64,000 bases of DNA from Diphasiastrum complanatum (taxonomy: Eukaryota > Streptophyta > Lycopodiopsida > Lycopodiales > Lycopodiaceae). The stretch is taken from the NCBI GenBank assembly GCA_029204225.1, contig CM055107.1, forward strand, positions 27,062,572 through 27,126,571. Reading direction: 5' to 3'. Both the position numbers and the translations under genes were made by a program. Position 1 is the first letter of the stretch. Each line of letters starts with the position of its first letter. Under the pieces are notes generated by a model. It was not told where the DNA came from, did not search any database, and saw nothing but the letters and a program-made list of their open reading frames with translations. Positions 11,684-24,339 of this stretch are shown piece by piece.

Positions 11684-14524
11684 ATGTGGATCATGAAATT
11701 TTTTCATCTTTAAATTTAAAATATTATTAAATCTGATGTGGTTGTGTTTTGATAAAAATGCTTTGGTGAAGTAATCTGATGCCATGAACTCGATCCTATA
11801 GTAAGTGAGTGAAACGTCCTTGCTCTGTGCTTTTTCCTTGAGATGATGGTTCTGATTTCAATATGCTTGCTTTGAGAGTAAAATCTTGGATTCAAGGATA
11901 GTGCCATTGTGCTTTGATTGTCACAATAGAGAATTGTGGGCTGTTGTTGAGCAAGGTCAATATCTGCAAGTAGGTTTCTGAGCCAAATTGCCTCCTTGGT
12001 AGCATTTGTGGTAACAATGTATTCTCATTATGTTGAAGATAATGCTACTAAGGTTTGTCTTCGGCTATTCCAAGATATTGGGCCTTGCTTGAATAAAAGA
12101 CAAAACCAAAGGTCGATATTTAGGTGTCGATATTCCCTTGCCCAATCTGCATCTATGTATCCTTCAAGAATATTGGCAAATTGGCCATCTCCATAGCAAG
12201 TGCATAAGTCTTTGGTGGCTTGAATATATTTCAAGACCTTCAAGAGAGCTTTCCAGTGTGTCATTGCTAGGTTAGAAAGGAATTGGCTCAACAAGGTTAT
12301 GGAGTATGCTAGATCGGGTCGAGTGCATAACATAACATACATTAATGAGCCTATAATGGAGTGAAACGAATATCGCTTCATGACCATTTTTTCTACCTCT
12401 GTTTGTGGACATTGCTCCTTTGATAATTTTAATCGTGGATCGAGTAGAAATAAACTTGGTTTACAATCAGACATGCCATATTTACTCAACACATTTGTCA
12501 AGTATCGTTGTTGACTGATAAAAGTCAGTCTACAGGGTCAATCTCTGTGGATCTAGATTCCGAGACAATAGTGGGCTGGTCCCAAATCTGTCATCTCATA
12601 CTCTTTTGGACATCCTTCAAATATTTCCGATCATTATTGAATAATAATATATCATCAACATATAAGGTGATGATAATGAAGGAACTAGAAACAAATTTGA
12701 AATACACATTAGAATCTGCTGAGTTTAGAACTAAACCATTCTCGATAAAGAATTGGTTGATTTTTCTGGAGCCAGACCCTTGGAGACTGTTTTAGTCCAT
12801 AGACAGTTTTGTGAATCTTGCATACAAGGTGCTCTCAATCTTTAAGCTCGTAACCTTCCGATTGTGAAATAAAAATGTCCTCTTCAATAGTCTCATTTAG
12901 AAATATTGTTTGGACATCCATTTGGTGACTTTGAGGTTGCATAAGAGAATAATGATTGACTTGAAGCATGCTTAACTACTGGACTGAAAGTTTCAAAGTA
13001 GTCTAGATCTGAAATTTGTGAAAAACCTTTTGCAACGAGCCTAGCTTTGTATTTATTAATTTTGCCTTCAGCATTATACTTTACTTTGAAGATCCATTTG
13101 CATGGAATCAGATTTTGATCCTTAGGTAGTAGCTCCATGACAGTCCAGGTTTTGTTCTCCATTAGAAAATCATATTCTCTGTCCATTACAGGTTTCCATT
13201 GATTCGCATCTTCATTTGACATGGCCTTTTAAACAGTTTTAGGCTCTTGTATGAAGTAGCTAGAGGCATCATCCATAAATAAGGATGGAGGCTGTTTGGG
13301 TCAATTTGACCTCCTTGGAAGGTTTTGACCTTCTGAAGTTGTTCGACCTATTGAGAAGTAACTGTTGGGAATCTCAGCTAGAGCCTCACCCTTGAGGTTG
13401 TAGAATTGATTTTCAACAAAGATTAAGTCTCTACTTGTAAAAGATTTTTGTGAAAGTGGATTGTAGTGCTTGCATGCTTTGTGGTCAAGAGAATGTCCTA
13501 TACAAATCAATCTACTGCTAGTGTTATCTAGCTTCTTTCTCAGCTCATCAGAGATTTGAGAGCACAACATCCAAAACTTGGATATTTTTTAGGGAAGGTT
13601 TTGATCATGTCCATACCTCATAAGGAGTTTTATTGTGGAGAGCCTTTGTGATGGATCGATTCTGGAGATAGGCAACAATCAATATTGCTGAGGCATGAGC
13701 CAACATGCTCTTTGCACTCTCTATGAGAGTTTGATTCTTCATCTCGGCTATATAATTGGACTATGGTGAATAGCTTGTAGTAAATTGTTTGTGTATCCCA
13801 CGTACCTTGCCGAAGTCTTTAAATTCATTAGAAATAAATTATTCCCCTCCATCAGAGTGTCGAGTCTTAATTTTTCTTGAGTTTCAATTTCTAACAAATG
13901 CCTTGAACTATTTAAAATACTTGAAAGCTTTAGATTTGTACTTCAGAAGAGAAGAAGTCACACTTCTTCTAGAGAAATCATCAATGAATGCTAGAAAATA
14001 TTTGGCTCTCCCTGTGGAAGTGGTCTGTATTGGGCCACAAATATCACTATGTACAAGATCTAGTAAACCTTTTGAAGTATGAAGATGATCTAAATTGAAT
14101 GGACTTCTAGAATGTTTGCTGATAATACAGCCTTCACATATGTGAGAAGTCGATTTACTAATAGAAGACAAATCTTGTACTATTTTCAAATTGACATTTG
14201 TTGAATACTTTGGTGATTTGAATTGCCTAATCTGAAATTCCAAAGCATGTCGATTCATAAGTAGAAGTGTGAAGAGCTTGACTATTGGTAGAATAACAAG
14301 AGCCTAATTTATAGAAGTAGCCACACCTCTTACCGAAAGCTAAAACTTTTTTAGATTTGTCAAGAATAGTGCAGTCTTTTGTATCAAATTCAACCCTATG
14401 ACCAAAATTAGAAATCTACTAATTGAGAATGGATTTTTGTAAGAACATTGGACAAAAACTTACATCATCGTTTTGAAACTCGATCTTTATAATCCCTTCA
14501 CATTTGGTACAACTCTAGGATGAG
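11684..14524 (-). pseudogene. Copia pol (integrase, RT, RNase H), decayed, family Y
   Basis: On the minus strand, from high to low coordinates, this holds an integrase zinc domain (HICEGCIISKHSRSPF, near 14,130) and core start (LLDLVHSDICGP, near 14,040). RT fragments follow at 12,893-13,222 (KYKARLVAKGFSQ, ETFSPVVK) and an RNase H region at 12,028-12,501 (YIDADWA, SRRQTLVALSS). Several frameshifts and stops break the frame, and the RT YVDD box was not found intact. The 5' part continues across the nested element at 20,325-20,490. This is an old element, dead before or soon after the nested insertion. Confidence 0.85.
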
Positions 14525-14529
14525 TGAAT
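14525..14529. repeat. Target-site duplication, left copy (tgaat)
   Basis: Five bases tgaat immediately before the 5' LTR, repeated exactly at 20,320-20,324 after the 3' LTR. Five base pairs is the normal Ty1/copia duplication length. Confidence 0.95.
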
Positions 14530-15076
14530 TGTGAAAATATTGTAAAATTAAAATAATATTAAACTTAGAGATTCAAATTTTGGGGTTTGTCCAAACTTGA
14601 GGTAGACTAGTCTAGTAACTTTCCAATTAGAGTCAAGTTAGTTTTTTGTCTTCATAGTGATGTGTAGGTCTAGAACCTATCAAGAAGCATTTGAGGCTAC
14701 TCTTTTAGGTCAAAGGATTCTCAAAAAGAGAGATTCTCAAGCCTTATCCATCTCTCTTTTTGTCATCTAGTAGAGAGGTAGAGGCAATGTGGCATCTAGA
14801 TTGTTCTCTCTCTCCACGAGTTCTAGAAGGCCTCTTGTATTATAGATAAGTTGGCTTTGTACCACAAGTATACACTTTTTCAAGTAAATCTTCCATTTGA
14901 GCTATTTGAGGTGTAATGATAGTTAGATTGTGATGAATGCTCTTGCCTTCATGCTAACTAGCTTGCCAATGTTTTCCATCTCTTTGTTTTTGGAAAGGAA
15001 GCTAGTTTAGTGTGCAATCATTCATTCTCTTGATCCTTTGTACTTGTAGCTGGTTCACACGTGTGAAAAGTTATCA
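14530..15076 (+). mobile_element. 5' LTR of nested copia
   Basis: Starts tgtgaaaatattg and ends aaaagttatca. The palindrome ttcacacgtgtgaa lies at 15,054-15,067, just inside the 3' end. A weak TATA-like sequence (ttatagataag) lies near 14,838 (ttataaataag in the 3' copy). Confidence 0.95.
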
Positions 15077-15087
15077 TGGTATCAGAG
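15077..15087 (+). promoter_or_regulatory. Primer-binding site (initiator Met-tRNA)
   Basis: tggtatcagag follows the LTR directly and is complementary to the 3' end of plant initiator Met-tRNA, the usual copia primer. Confidence 0.95.
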
Positions 15088-15804
15088 ATTGACTTTGTCA
15101 AATGGAATGACTTCTCATCATTGTTGGTGAAATTTTGCCTCTTACTAGCACTCGATTTTGAGCTAACTAGATCCACTCTCATCATCACTTATTAATGTAT
15201 CTTTTTCTCTGATTTCAGAGCTGTACGGCCTACTGTAGCAGCACGTGTGAGGCCTCTAATCAAGATAGAGTGGGGGCTATGTTACTTCTCATCTTTTCCA
15301 TCCATGTAGCATATGAATGGAAAGCTAATCAAGTGTGGATTGTGATGCAAGTGTCCTCAAGAGGATTGGTGGATCCTAAGGAGAGTTCTCTGCACTCAAA
15401 GTGAGGCATATTGAAGAAGAAAATAGAGTTTTACATGCTTGAAGGCTGTACTATCAAAGATCCTTTATTGTAGGAGTCAATAGCAAATTTTGACTATTTT
15501 TCAATTTTCTTCAATCTAAGAAGCATTGTTTGGATATATGATCCTATGAATGGATGAAACTTTCTAAATGATAAATTTGACTTTTTTAAGCTATTTCACA
15601 TATGTGAACTCAGATTTACTTCATCCACTTTTGCTTTAAAAAATTAAGTGCAAATTTTGACTAGCACCTAGAAATTGTTATTTTTGGCCTTCTTTGAGTT
15701 CTCAATCATTTGTTACTTGATTCCAAGTGATCAATAGTTTACATTTGATTAGTTTTGAACCTCTGAAAACACTCATTTAGTAAGCCAAAATCAATTCTCT
15801 AGGC

Positions 15805-18800
15805 ATGACTTCAATGAGATCTTATCTATTAGGACAAAGTGAGAGACTCACTTCTACAAATTATGGTACATGGAAAGTGAGGACAGAATCCATTCTTGTA
15901 CTTCAAGATCTAATAGATATAGTGAATGGGAATGAGGAGTAGCCTAATAATTCTCAAGAAATTCCCAAATTCAAGAAAAGAGCACGTGTTGCTCTTCATG
16001 TTTTAAAGCTAAATGTCTCTAATGAAGTACTAAGAGAGATTAGCTCTTGTGTCAATGCTCAAGAAGCATGGAGTACTCTTCAATCCATTTATTAGTCTAA
16101 AAACACTTCAAGAGTCCTTACTCTAAGAAATATGATTTTTCAAAGTTTTCAAAGAAAGGATGAAAGTGCTTCATCCTATGTTTCTAGAGTCAAGGATCTC
16201 CATAAAGATCTTTGTTGCATAGATGATTCTATCAAATCCAACGAAATTGTTCAAGTTATTTTGAATGGATTAAGTGAGGATTTTGATACCATTGTTCAAT
16301 CTTATGAAATTAAAGAGGACTTACCCTCTTTAGAAGCCTTACAAGGAGTCTTGATAGCCGAGGAGTATAGGCATCAAACTCGAGTGGCAAGATTTGAGAG
16401 ATTGTCTCTCAAGGATGGAGGAAGTGATCAAGCACTCTTCACCAAATCCAAGGAGAAGAAACGACAAGAAGAATGGCAAGAGCTCCAAGGACAACACAAA
16501 AGCAATGCAGAAGACATCCGAGGAGGAACCAAGCTCATCCAATGTGAAGAAGAACAAGTACAAGGTTACTTGTTTCTCATGTGGCAAGAAGAGGCATTTT
16601 GCCTCCCAATGCTACAAAAGGAAAAAGCAAGCCAACATCACTTGTGAAGATGAATCTCCTTGTGACAAAGAAGATTCACTTATGATGTCTAACTTTTCAT
16701 CTTCCTCTTTCAAGCATTCTAATGTATGGTGGCTAGATAGTGGTGCCTCATCCCACATGAGTAGTGATAAAAACTCTTTTTGTAATCTTGTACCATACAA
16801 ATGATCTAGAAGTTGTATCTATACAGCAAATGATGAGGAATGTATGATAGAAGGCATAGGAAGCATATCTCTAGATAATCTTGATCTCAATGATGTGCTC
16901 TATGTTCCTAGTTTGAACTAATAAGTGTAGGCCAACTCAATGATGATGGTCTACAAGTAGATTTTAAAGATGGTACTTGCTTGATCACAAAAGATGATGA
17001 TATAATAGCATCATGTTCTCGTTTTGGAAGGTTATTCAAGCTTGATGGAAATGGAAATGCTAATCTTTTCTCGGATATTGTGCTACAAGGAAAGCTTTCA
17101 AATGAAGATCTATGGCATAGGAGGTTGGGCCATCCCAACTCCAAGGCCATGCAGTCTATGTGCAAGTTGGAGCTAGCTCATGGTTTGCCTAAGTCCATGA
17201 TCAAGGAGCCAAGTCCTTGTGATGCATGTGCATTGGCCAAATCGCATGCAAGGCCACATCAAAGATCAACCATCAAGTCCAAAGCACCTTTGGAACTCAT
17301 CCATAGCGACATCCATTTCTCATCCACCAAGAGCAAGGGTGGAGCTACATGTTTTATAGCATTTATTGATGATTACTCACGTTTTTGTTGGGTTTACCTC
17401 TTATCTTCTAAAGCACTTGCATATGAAACTTTTGTGAAGTTCAAAGCTTTTGTTGAGAATCAACTATCTTGTAAAATTAAATCTTTGAGAAGTGATAATG
17501 GAGGTGAATACATCTCCACAAAGTTCATAAACTTCTGTAATGATTTTGGCATTAGAAGAGATTTCACTTGTTCCTACTCTCCTCAATCTAATGGAGTGGC
17601 TGAAAGAAAAAATAGAACTCTATGTGAATGTGCAAAGGCACTTAGACTAGGAGCCTCTCTTTCTAAAGATTTTTGGGGAGAAGCAATAGGATGTGTAACT
17701 ATGCAATTTTTTGTCAAATCATGCTAGAGAAGATATTTCACCTTATGAAAAGTTGTATGGAAGGAAACCCGAGGTCAATCATCTTAGAACATTTGGATGT
17801 GTATGCTTTGTACATGTACCTCTTGAAACAAGAAAAAAAGAAGATGCTAATGCTCTTAAAGGCATTATGATAGGCTACTCAAGTAAAGCCTATAGGATTT
17901 TTGTTCCATCTACTAGTCAAACTATGATAAGTAGAGATGTGATCTTCCATGAAGATCGAATGTACATGAAGGACAATATGCAGGAATCTCAAGAGCTTAT
18001 TCATCACGGAGGAGTCTCTTCATCAAGTATTGATCAAGATGAAGACTTGTTGGGGCCAAGATCACAAGAGAAGCCGAGTCTACCAATGACTCCAAGCAGA
18101 TCAACCCGAGAGAGATCCAAGCCTAGAAGACTCACCTACTTGGAAAAAGGCAAACAAGTGGAGGATTCAAGTTCTCTACATGCTTTTCACACTTCCATTG
18201 AAGAACCATGAAGTGTGGAGGAAGCTCTTCAATCAAAACATTGGATCAAAGCCATGGAAGCCGAGTATGAAGCTTTGATGCAAAATGAGACTTGGCAACT
18301 TGTAGATCCTCCTAATGACAAGCATGTCATTGGATTCAAGTGGGTCTATAGAATCAAGCTCAATAATGATGGATCAATCAATAAGTTCAAAGCAAGGCTT
18401 TGTGCTAAAGGCTATGCCCAAATCAAAGGCATAGATTATGAAGAAACCTTTGCTCCAGTAGCAAAGATGGTAACCATTAGAATTCTCATTACTATTTGTT
18501 GCTTTTATTATTGGAAAATGCTTCAACTTGATGTTTCCAATGCCTTCTTGAATGGTTACTTAGAAGATCAAATATATATGCATCAACCTCTAGGTTTTGT
18601 TGTGAATGGCAAAGGATCAAAAGTATGCTTACTTTTGAAAAGTCTTTATGGCTTGAAACAAGCTCCAAGGGCTTGGTATGAGAGGTTGAACACTTATCTT
18701 ATTTCTATTGGTTTCAAGATTAGTTCATATGATCCATCATTATATCTTTAACATGTTGGTAATGATATAATCATGTTGCTTATTTATGTTGATTACATTC

Positions 18801-19744
18801 TATTATGTGGAAGCAACATGGATTTACTTGTTGATACCAAGATCTCCTTAGGAAAGGAATTCAAAATGCAAGATCTTGGATTTTTACATCATGTACTTGG
18901 ATTAGAGATTAAGATCTCTAATGACTTAGCTTTCATTTCTCAAGAAAGTTATGTAAGATCTATGCTTAAGAAGTTTAAAATACAAGATTGTAAAAGCATA
19001 GATACTCCTATGGAGTCTAATGTTAAAGACACTAAAACTTGTGATGAAGCATCCTTTGAGGACATCACACTTTTTAGAAGTCTAATAGGCTCTTTAATAT
19101 GGCTCACTATCACTAGGGCTGATCTTACTTTTAATGTGCATAAGCTTAGTCAAAGCATGCAAAATCCAAAGATCCATGATTGGAAAAAGGGGAAGAGGAT
19201 CTTGAGATATGTTGCTTCTACTCAAGACTATGGACTTTGTTTGAAAATACATGATTTAAGCCTTGTTGCCTTTTCAGATTCGGATTTTGCAGGTGATAAG
19301 GTGGATAGAAAGTCCACAAGTGCTTATACAATATTTTTAGGAGGTAATCTTGTCTCTTGGCAATCTAAGAATCAAGACACTATCTCCTTATCCTCATGTG
19401 AAGACGAGTACAAGGCTTTGACTATCACAACAAAGGAAGTCATTTGGATCAAAAGATTACTAGTGGAGCTCGGGATCATTCAAGAGGAGGAGATACCTTG
19501 CATCAAATGTGATAGCATCTCGGCCCAGTATCTTGCAACTAATCCAATATTCCATGCAAGAAGTAAACACATAGAGGTAGCACACCACTATGTAAGAGAA
19601 AAAGTTATGGATGGTGAGATTCTCCTTGAGCATGTATCAACTTCAAATTGTTATGCAGATTTACTCACCAAGCCTCTAGCTAAGAAGGACTTTGAAAGAC
19701 ATAGATCAAATCTTGGCTTGATCTCCAAGTCCTTAGTATTGTAA
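15805..19744 (+). pseudogene. Copia gag-pol polyprotein, multiple stops
   Basis: The ATG at 15,805 opens MTSMRSYLLGQSERLTS. Domains in order: gag; a CCHC zinc knuckle CFSCGKKRHFASQC (about 16,572-16,613); protease WWLDSGASSHM (near 16,735); integrase zinc domain LWHRRLGHPN with CDACALAKSH; integrase core with D in LIHSDI, D in LRSDNGGEY and E in VAERKN; reverse transcriptase from about 18,215 (FKARLCAKGYAQ, LYGLKQAPRAWY); RNase H (SDSDFAGDKVDRKST, SLSSCEDEYKAL). The RT active box reads YVDY (18,785-18,796) instead of YVDD. In-frame stops occur in gag, after protease, at 18,209 and near 18,750, with frameshifts near 16,450, 16,915 and 17,710. This single-polyprotein layout with integrase before RT defines copia. 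Confidence 0.95.
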
Positions 19745-19760
19745 ATATTATTTTTATTTT

Positions 19761-19769
19761 AAGGAGGAG
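19761..19769 (+). promoter_or_regulatory. Polypurine tract
   Basis: aaggaggag directly before the 3' LTR; the primer for plus-strand DNA synthesis. Confidence 0.9.
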
Positions 19770-20319
19770 TGTGAAAATATTGTAAAATCAACATAATATT
19801 AAATTTAGAGATTCAAGTTTTGGGGTTTGTCCAAACTTGAGGTAGACTAGTCTAGTAGCTTTCCAATTAGAGTCAAGTTAGTATTTTTGTCTTCATAGTG
19901 ATGTGTAGGTCTAGAACCTATCAAGAAGCATTTGAGGCTACTCTTGTAGGTCAAAGGATTCTCAAAAAGAGAGATTCTCAAGTCTTATCCATATCTCTTT
20001 TTGTCATCTAGTAGAGAGGTAGAGGCAATGTGGCATCTGGATTGTTCTCTCTCTCTCCACGAGTTCTAGAAGGCCTCTTGTATTATAAATAAGGTGGATT
20101 TGTACCACAAGTATACACTTTCTCAAGTAAAGCTTCCATTTGATCCATTTGAGGTGTAATGATAGTTAGATTGTGATGAATGCTCTTGCCTTCATGCTAA
20201 CTAGCTTGCCAATGTTTTCCATCTCATTCTTTTTGGAATAGAAGCTAGTTTAGTGTGCAATCATTCATTCTCTTGATCCTTTGTACTTGCAGCTGGTTCA
20301 CACGTGTGAAAAGTTATCA
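19770..20319 (+). mobile_element. 3' LTR of nested copia
   Basis: Same termini as the 5' LTR (tgtgaaaat...agttatca), 550 bp, with the palindrome ttcacacgtgtgaa at 20,297-20,310. Followed directly by the second tgaat. Confidence 0.95.
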
Positions 20320-20324
20320 TGAAT
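20320..20324. repeat. Target-site duplication, right copy (tgaat)
   Basis: Exact match to 14,525-14,529. Confidence 0.95.
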
Positions 20325-20490
20325 GGCTTGAAGTCTTGGAACCAATTGAGATGATGAGTCATGTGTTGTGTTGCTCCCGAGTCCAAATGCCAATAATTGT
20401 CATCTTACAGTTTTTCAGCTTTGGTCATAAATGCAACTTCATCTTCTTCTTGAGTTTGAGATGCTTGATTGGTGGTTGCAACATTGGGGC
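20325..20490 (-). pseudogene. Copia gag end and protease, family Y
   Basis: On the minus strand the frame reads YWHLDSGATQHMTHHLNWF, the copia aspartic protease motif (DSGA). It runs toward lower coordinates into the target duplication of the nested element and resumes at 14,524 with pre-integrase sequence. Upstream is a short gag C-terminal stretch (TNQASQTQEEDE). A second, different protease lies immediately upstream in element sense (20,700-20,721), so a junction between two copia families falls near 20,490. Confidence 0.75.
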
Positions 20491-21850
20491 TGTATCGACT
20501 ATCTTTGCTACGGATAGAAGATCTTTATCAAGAGTAGGAACATAGAGAACTTCTTCCAGTTTCTTGTCACCCGGATTCGTGTCTAACCACATTACACCAG
20601 TTCCATCAACTACATGCTTAGAACCGTCTCCAATTATAATGAATCTCAAATAATCTGTCTTCTTATAGTCAAATAAAATTTGTTTGAAGAAAATAAACTT
20701 GTGAGGTGGCTCCCGAATCAAGTACTACTTCTTGAATTTTTGAATTTGATGAACAACATAGATCATCACAAACATATGCTGTTGAATTTCTTGTCGTCCT
20801 GTCTTCTGTTGCTCTGGAGCATTCTACTTTGTCTTCGACAAAATTTGAATATGAAGGTTCGCTTCGATTCTACTCCTTCTTGTTCTTGGGATTTTCATAA
20901 CAGTCTACTATTGCATGACCCCGTTTATGACAATGAATACAATCAATCTTTGGATTCAACCAACACTTGTCTTTTGTATGACCTGATCTTTTGCTTGTAT
21001 TGCAAATCTTCCTATCATCAAAATCTTTTTGTTGTTTTTTTTATTGTCGATCATTTGTCTTGGATTCATCTGAATGATTTCCATTCTTCTTAGACGACTC
21101 CCTCTTAGACTTAGACTTCTTCAAAGATTTATTCTTCTGAGTAAATATAGCTTTTTTTGAATCACCATTATCGTCATAGCGTTTGCGAGCTTCTACTTCC
21201 TCTTTGACTCCATCTATTGCCTTTTGAAGTGTCATAGACGAATCTTTCGCCAGTAAAATTCGAGTTATGCGGAATGACCTCGGTAGGGCTCGCAGAAATT
21301 AGCTAGGCTGTTTTTCCTTTGAGATTGTATTTTCCATGCCAAAATTTTGCAAAGAAATAAACAGATCCTTTATCTTTCGTACGAAAGTGGTCAGATCTTT
21401 GTCGTCTACATTATAGGTAAGTCAATTGGTCTTCCAAGAACATGATTTGATTACGAGATCGAGTCTCATTCTTAGTTTGCAATTCTTCTCATAATTCTTT
21501 CACGTTCGAAGTTGATGAAAGATCTAGCATTATGCTGTCATTCACTAAAGACGCAATAATTGCTATAGCTTTGTCATTTTTCAAACTCCATTCACAAAGT
21601 TCTTTGCTAGGAGTAATTGGCTTCCCTTCTGTTGGTTCTACCCATTGCCAAAGACCTTCGCCCTTTAGTACGAGTGAAGTCTTTAACTTTCAGATTAAAT
21701 AATTTGAGCTTTCTGTATCCAAGATCGTATTGATCTTAGACTGAATGTTGCTGATCGAAGACATCTTCTAATCTTCCAAATAAACTCCAGATACGGCTGC
21801 TGATGGATGTGTGAAGGATGCTAAGAGGGGCATTCTATCAACTCTAATAT
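20490..21850 (-). pseudogene. Copia gag and protease, family X
   Basis: Minus-strand gag remnants include two zinc-knuckle-like motifs near 20,915-21,000. The second (CIHCHKRGHAIVDC) is a perfect CCHC. The first (CNTSKRSGHTKDKC) has Ser for its second Cys. A protease start DSGATSQ lies at about 20,701-20,720, followed by FIIIGDGSKHVVDG and EVLYVPTLDKDLLSV, which is the protease to pre-integrase linker. Integrase and RT of this family are missing, because the sequence switches to family Y near 20,490. Stops and frameshifts are frequent. Confidence 0.8.
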
Positions 21851-21862
21851 GCTTTGATACCA
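21851..21862 (-). promoter_or_regulatory. Primer-binding site, family X/B element
   Basis: Minus-strand tggtatcaaagc, matching the Met-tRNA primer site seen in the other copia elements. Confidence 0.85.
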
Positions 21863-22608
21863 CTAAAGAAATAATATTAAGAATTCTTCCTCAGAGAAAA
21901 TGATGAAAGTTTGAATGAATCAAACTAATATCAGTGTCTTCAATCGGGTCTATTTTTGGTCTATGTACTAATAGAGCAGTTTTTACCTTGATTGAATAAA
22001 GCATGTGGAATAAAGAAATATATTTCGTGGGTGTGATTTTAGACAATTAGAAACAATTGATAAAATCATCTGTTGAGAAACTTTGATCAAAAATGAATTT
22101 TTATAATTCAGATTCAGATTCTTCAATATACATCTCTTGTTGCCTTGTTTCTCTATTGTGTCTCTGTTGAGTTACAACGACTAGTGCACATGTATTTATA
22201 TTGTTATAGAACAGGTCTTTTGGCCTTTTACTTTTGTAACAATAGATCTAACCGTTAAGATGGTTGATATTCAAACAAACGTTCTGTTTTAAGACTCGAA
22301 TGATTTTTCTTCGTGAATTGTTCGCGACAGCTTGTCTGTTTTGTGACAGTTTTGTGTTTCGCGACAGTTGTCAATTTTGAACAAGAATCAAAAATATTTT
22401 GTGACAAGATATTGTTCGCGAATCTTTCGAGTTTCAACAAGAACCTATTCGTGAATCTTTCTAGTTCCAACAAGAATATATTTTGCAAATCTTTCGAGTT
22501 TGAACACGAATAGAAATCTTTCGAATTCGAGTTCGTTTCTCAGCCTTTGTCAATTAAACTATGCACTTTGTTAGTAGAACCAAGATTTGTCTGATGAGGT
22601 GTTCTACA
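21863..22608 (-). mobile_element. Copia 5' LTR (family B), reverse orientation
   Basis: On the minus strand it begins tgtagaacacctcat and runs to the primer site. It is homologous in reverse to 23,675-24,339. It differs completely from the LTR at the other end of this minus-strand element (11,021-11,673). A TATA-like atttatattg lies near 22,195. Confidence 0.85.
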
Positions 22609-23674
22609 TTCTTTAGGCTTCGAACCTTTATTCCTTGAGTCGAATGTCTATATCAAGCATGTCAAAGATGAAAATATCATTCTAGCTATTTATGTTGACG
22701 ACACACTTATCTTCTCAAGAAAAGATAATTGATTTCAGATGTCAAAAGAGACATTTCTGGGATATTTGAGATCACTGACCTAGGAGAAACAAAAATTTAT
22801 CTAGGCTTACAAACCAAAAAAGACTTTGAAGGTGGCAAGTTGTATTTTCACCAATTAAGTATACTCGAAAAATCATTGAAGACTTCAACATGCCCAAATG
22901 CAAAGATGTGCATACTCCCATGATACCTGGAACAATACTGAGTAAGGCGGATTGTCCGCAGCTCTCGAAGAAGAGAAACAAATGGTCAATACACCCTATC
23001 AGAGGATGATTGGATCATTGTTGTATCTTGCAGACAACACTAGACTTGATATTACATTTGTAGTATACAGGCTAAGCCAATTTAATTAGAACCCACGATC
23101 ATTGCATTAGAAGTTAGCAAAAAGAGTAGTACAATATCTCTAAGAAATGAAAGACTATGGACTGTGTTATTCGAAGGAGGCTGAATTTCAGATCGAATCT
23201 TACAGTGACGCAAGCTGGGCATCCATGAAGGATGATAGCAAAAGTATTTTATGAGGTTGTACTCTAGCATCTGGCGCAACCATACTTTAAATAAGCAAGA
23301 AGCAAACAACGGTAGCTCAATTTTCGTGTGAGGCCAAATATGTGGTAGCAGCTAAGATGGCAAATGAGCTGATATGGATCAAACAAATGTTGGAAGGACT
23401 TGATAAAACTATTTCTGAACCTTATGTCTTACTAATGGATAACACTTCAGCAATCTATCTTACAAAAGATCATGTGTTTCATTAAAAAATGAAGCATATA
23501 CCTATCAAGTATCATGTTATTCGGTACTTAGTTGAAAAGAAAATACTGAAGATAGTCTTCATACCCACAGAGGAAATGACAGCTAATATCTTTACAAAGC
23601 CACTCAGTAAAGCTTTGTTCGAGAAGCAGCGAAGAAGATTGGGGCTAATCCAACTGCCCACTTTGAGAGGGAGC
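22609..23674 (+). pseudogene. Copia RT-RNase H fragment, plus strand (family B)
   Basis: The sequence starts abruptly inside reverse transcriptase with the intact active box (AIYVDDTLIFSRKDN, near 22,695). It continues through the RT connection (LGETKIYLGLQ), the RNase H start (RMIGSLLYLAD), SYSDASWASMKDDSKS and the tail MKHIPIKYHVIRYLVE to NIFTKPLSKALFEKQRR. It ends at a polypurine tract (gagagggagc) before the LTR at 23,675. Several stops and frameshifts are present. Everything before RT is missing, cut at the minus-strand LTR, so this looks like the target that the family B LTR landed in. Confidence 0.85.
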
Positions 23675-24339
23675 TGTAGAACACCTCAACAGACAAATCT
23701 CGGTTCTACCAACAAAGTGCACAGTTCAATTGACAAAGGCTGAGAACTCAAAATCGTCGCGAAACTCGAAATATTTTCATTTTTGTTCATACTTGAAACT
23801 CGAACTCAAAACTGTCGCGAACAATAATTTGTCGCGAACAACAAACTATTGCAAACAAATAAATTGTCGCGAACAAGAAACGAACTCGACAGATAAATTG
23901 TCGCAAACAAAAATCTTTTGAGTCTAGAAACAAAACGTTTTCTGAATATCAACTGTTTTAACGGTTAGATCGACTGTTACAGAAGGAAGAAGGCCAAAAG
24001 ACCTATCCTGTGACAATATAAATACATGTACACTTACTCATTGTAGACCGACAAGGCAGCAAGAGATGTATACAGATGAATCAAAATCAGAATTACAAAA
24101 ATTCGACTGATCAAAGTTTCTCAACAGATGATTTTTCTCAGTTGTTCCGATTCTCTAAAATTGTCTATCACACTCACACATATATCTCCTAAATCCGCAT
24201 GTTTTATTCAATCAAAGTAGAAACTACTGTATTAGTACATAGACTAGAATCAGACACGATTGAAGACACTGATATTAGTTTGATTTATTCTAACTTTCAG
24301 CGTGTTCTCTGAAGGATAATTCTTAGTATTTTTCTTACA
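23675..24339 (+). mobile_element. Copia 3' LTR (family B), plus strand
   Basis: Starts tgtagaacacctcaaca and ends tttttcttaca. It contains the same landmarks as 21,863-22,608 in reverse: a gaggctgag-like word, many gtcgcgaac words and the TATA box tataaatac (near 24,017). Confidence 0.85.

Larger units (their letters stand above)
14530..20319 (+). mobile_element. Complete nested Ty1/copia element, 5.79 kb
   Basis: All structural parts are present: two LTRs (547 and 550 bp), primer site, gag-pol and polypurine tract, with 5-bp duplications (tgaat) on both sides. It is inserted head-on into the minus-strand copia element, splitting that element's protease-integrase region. By eye the two LTRs differ at about two dozen positions plus a few small indels, roughly 4%, so insertion is not very recent. 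Gag-pol has multiple stops and frameshifts, so the copy cannot move by itself. Confidence 0.95.
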
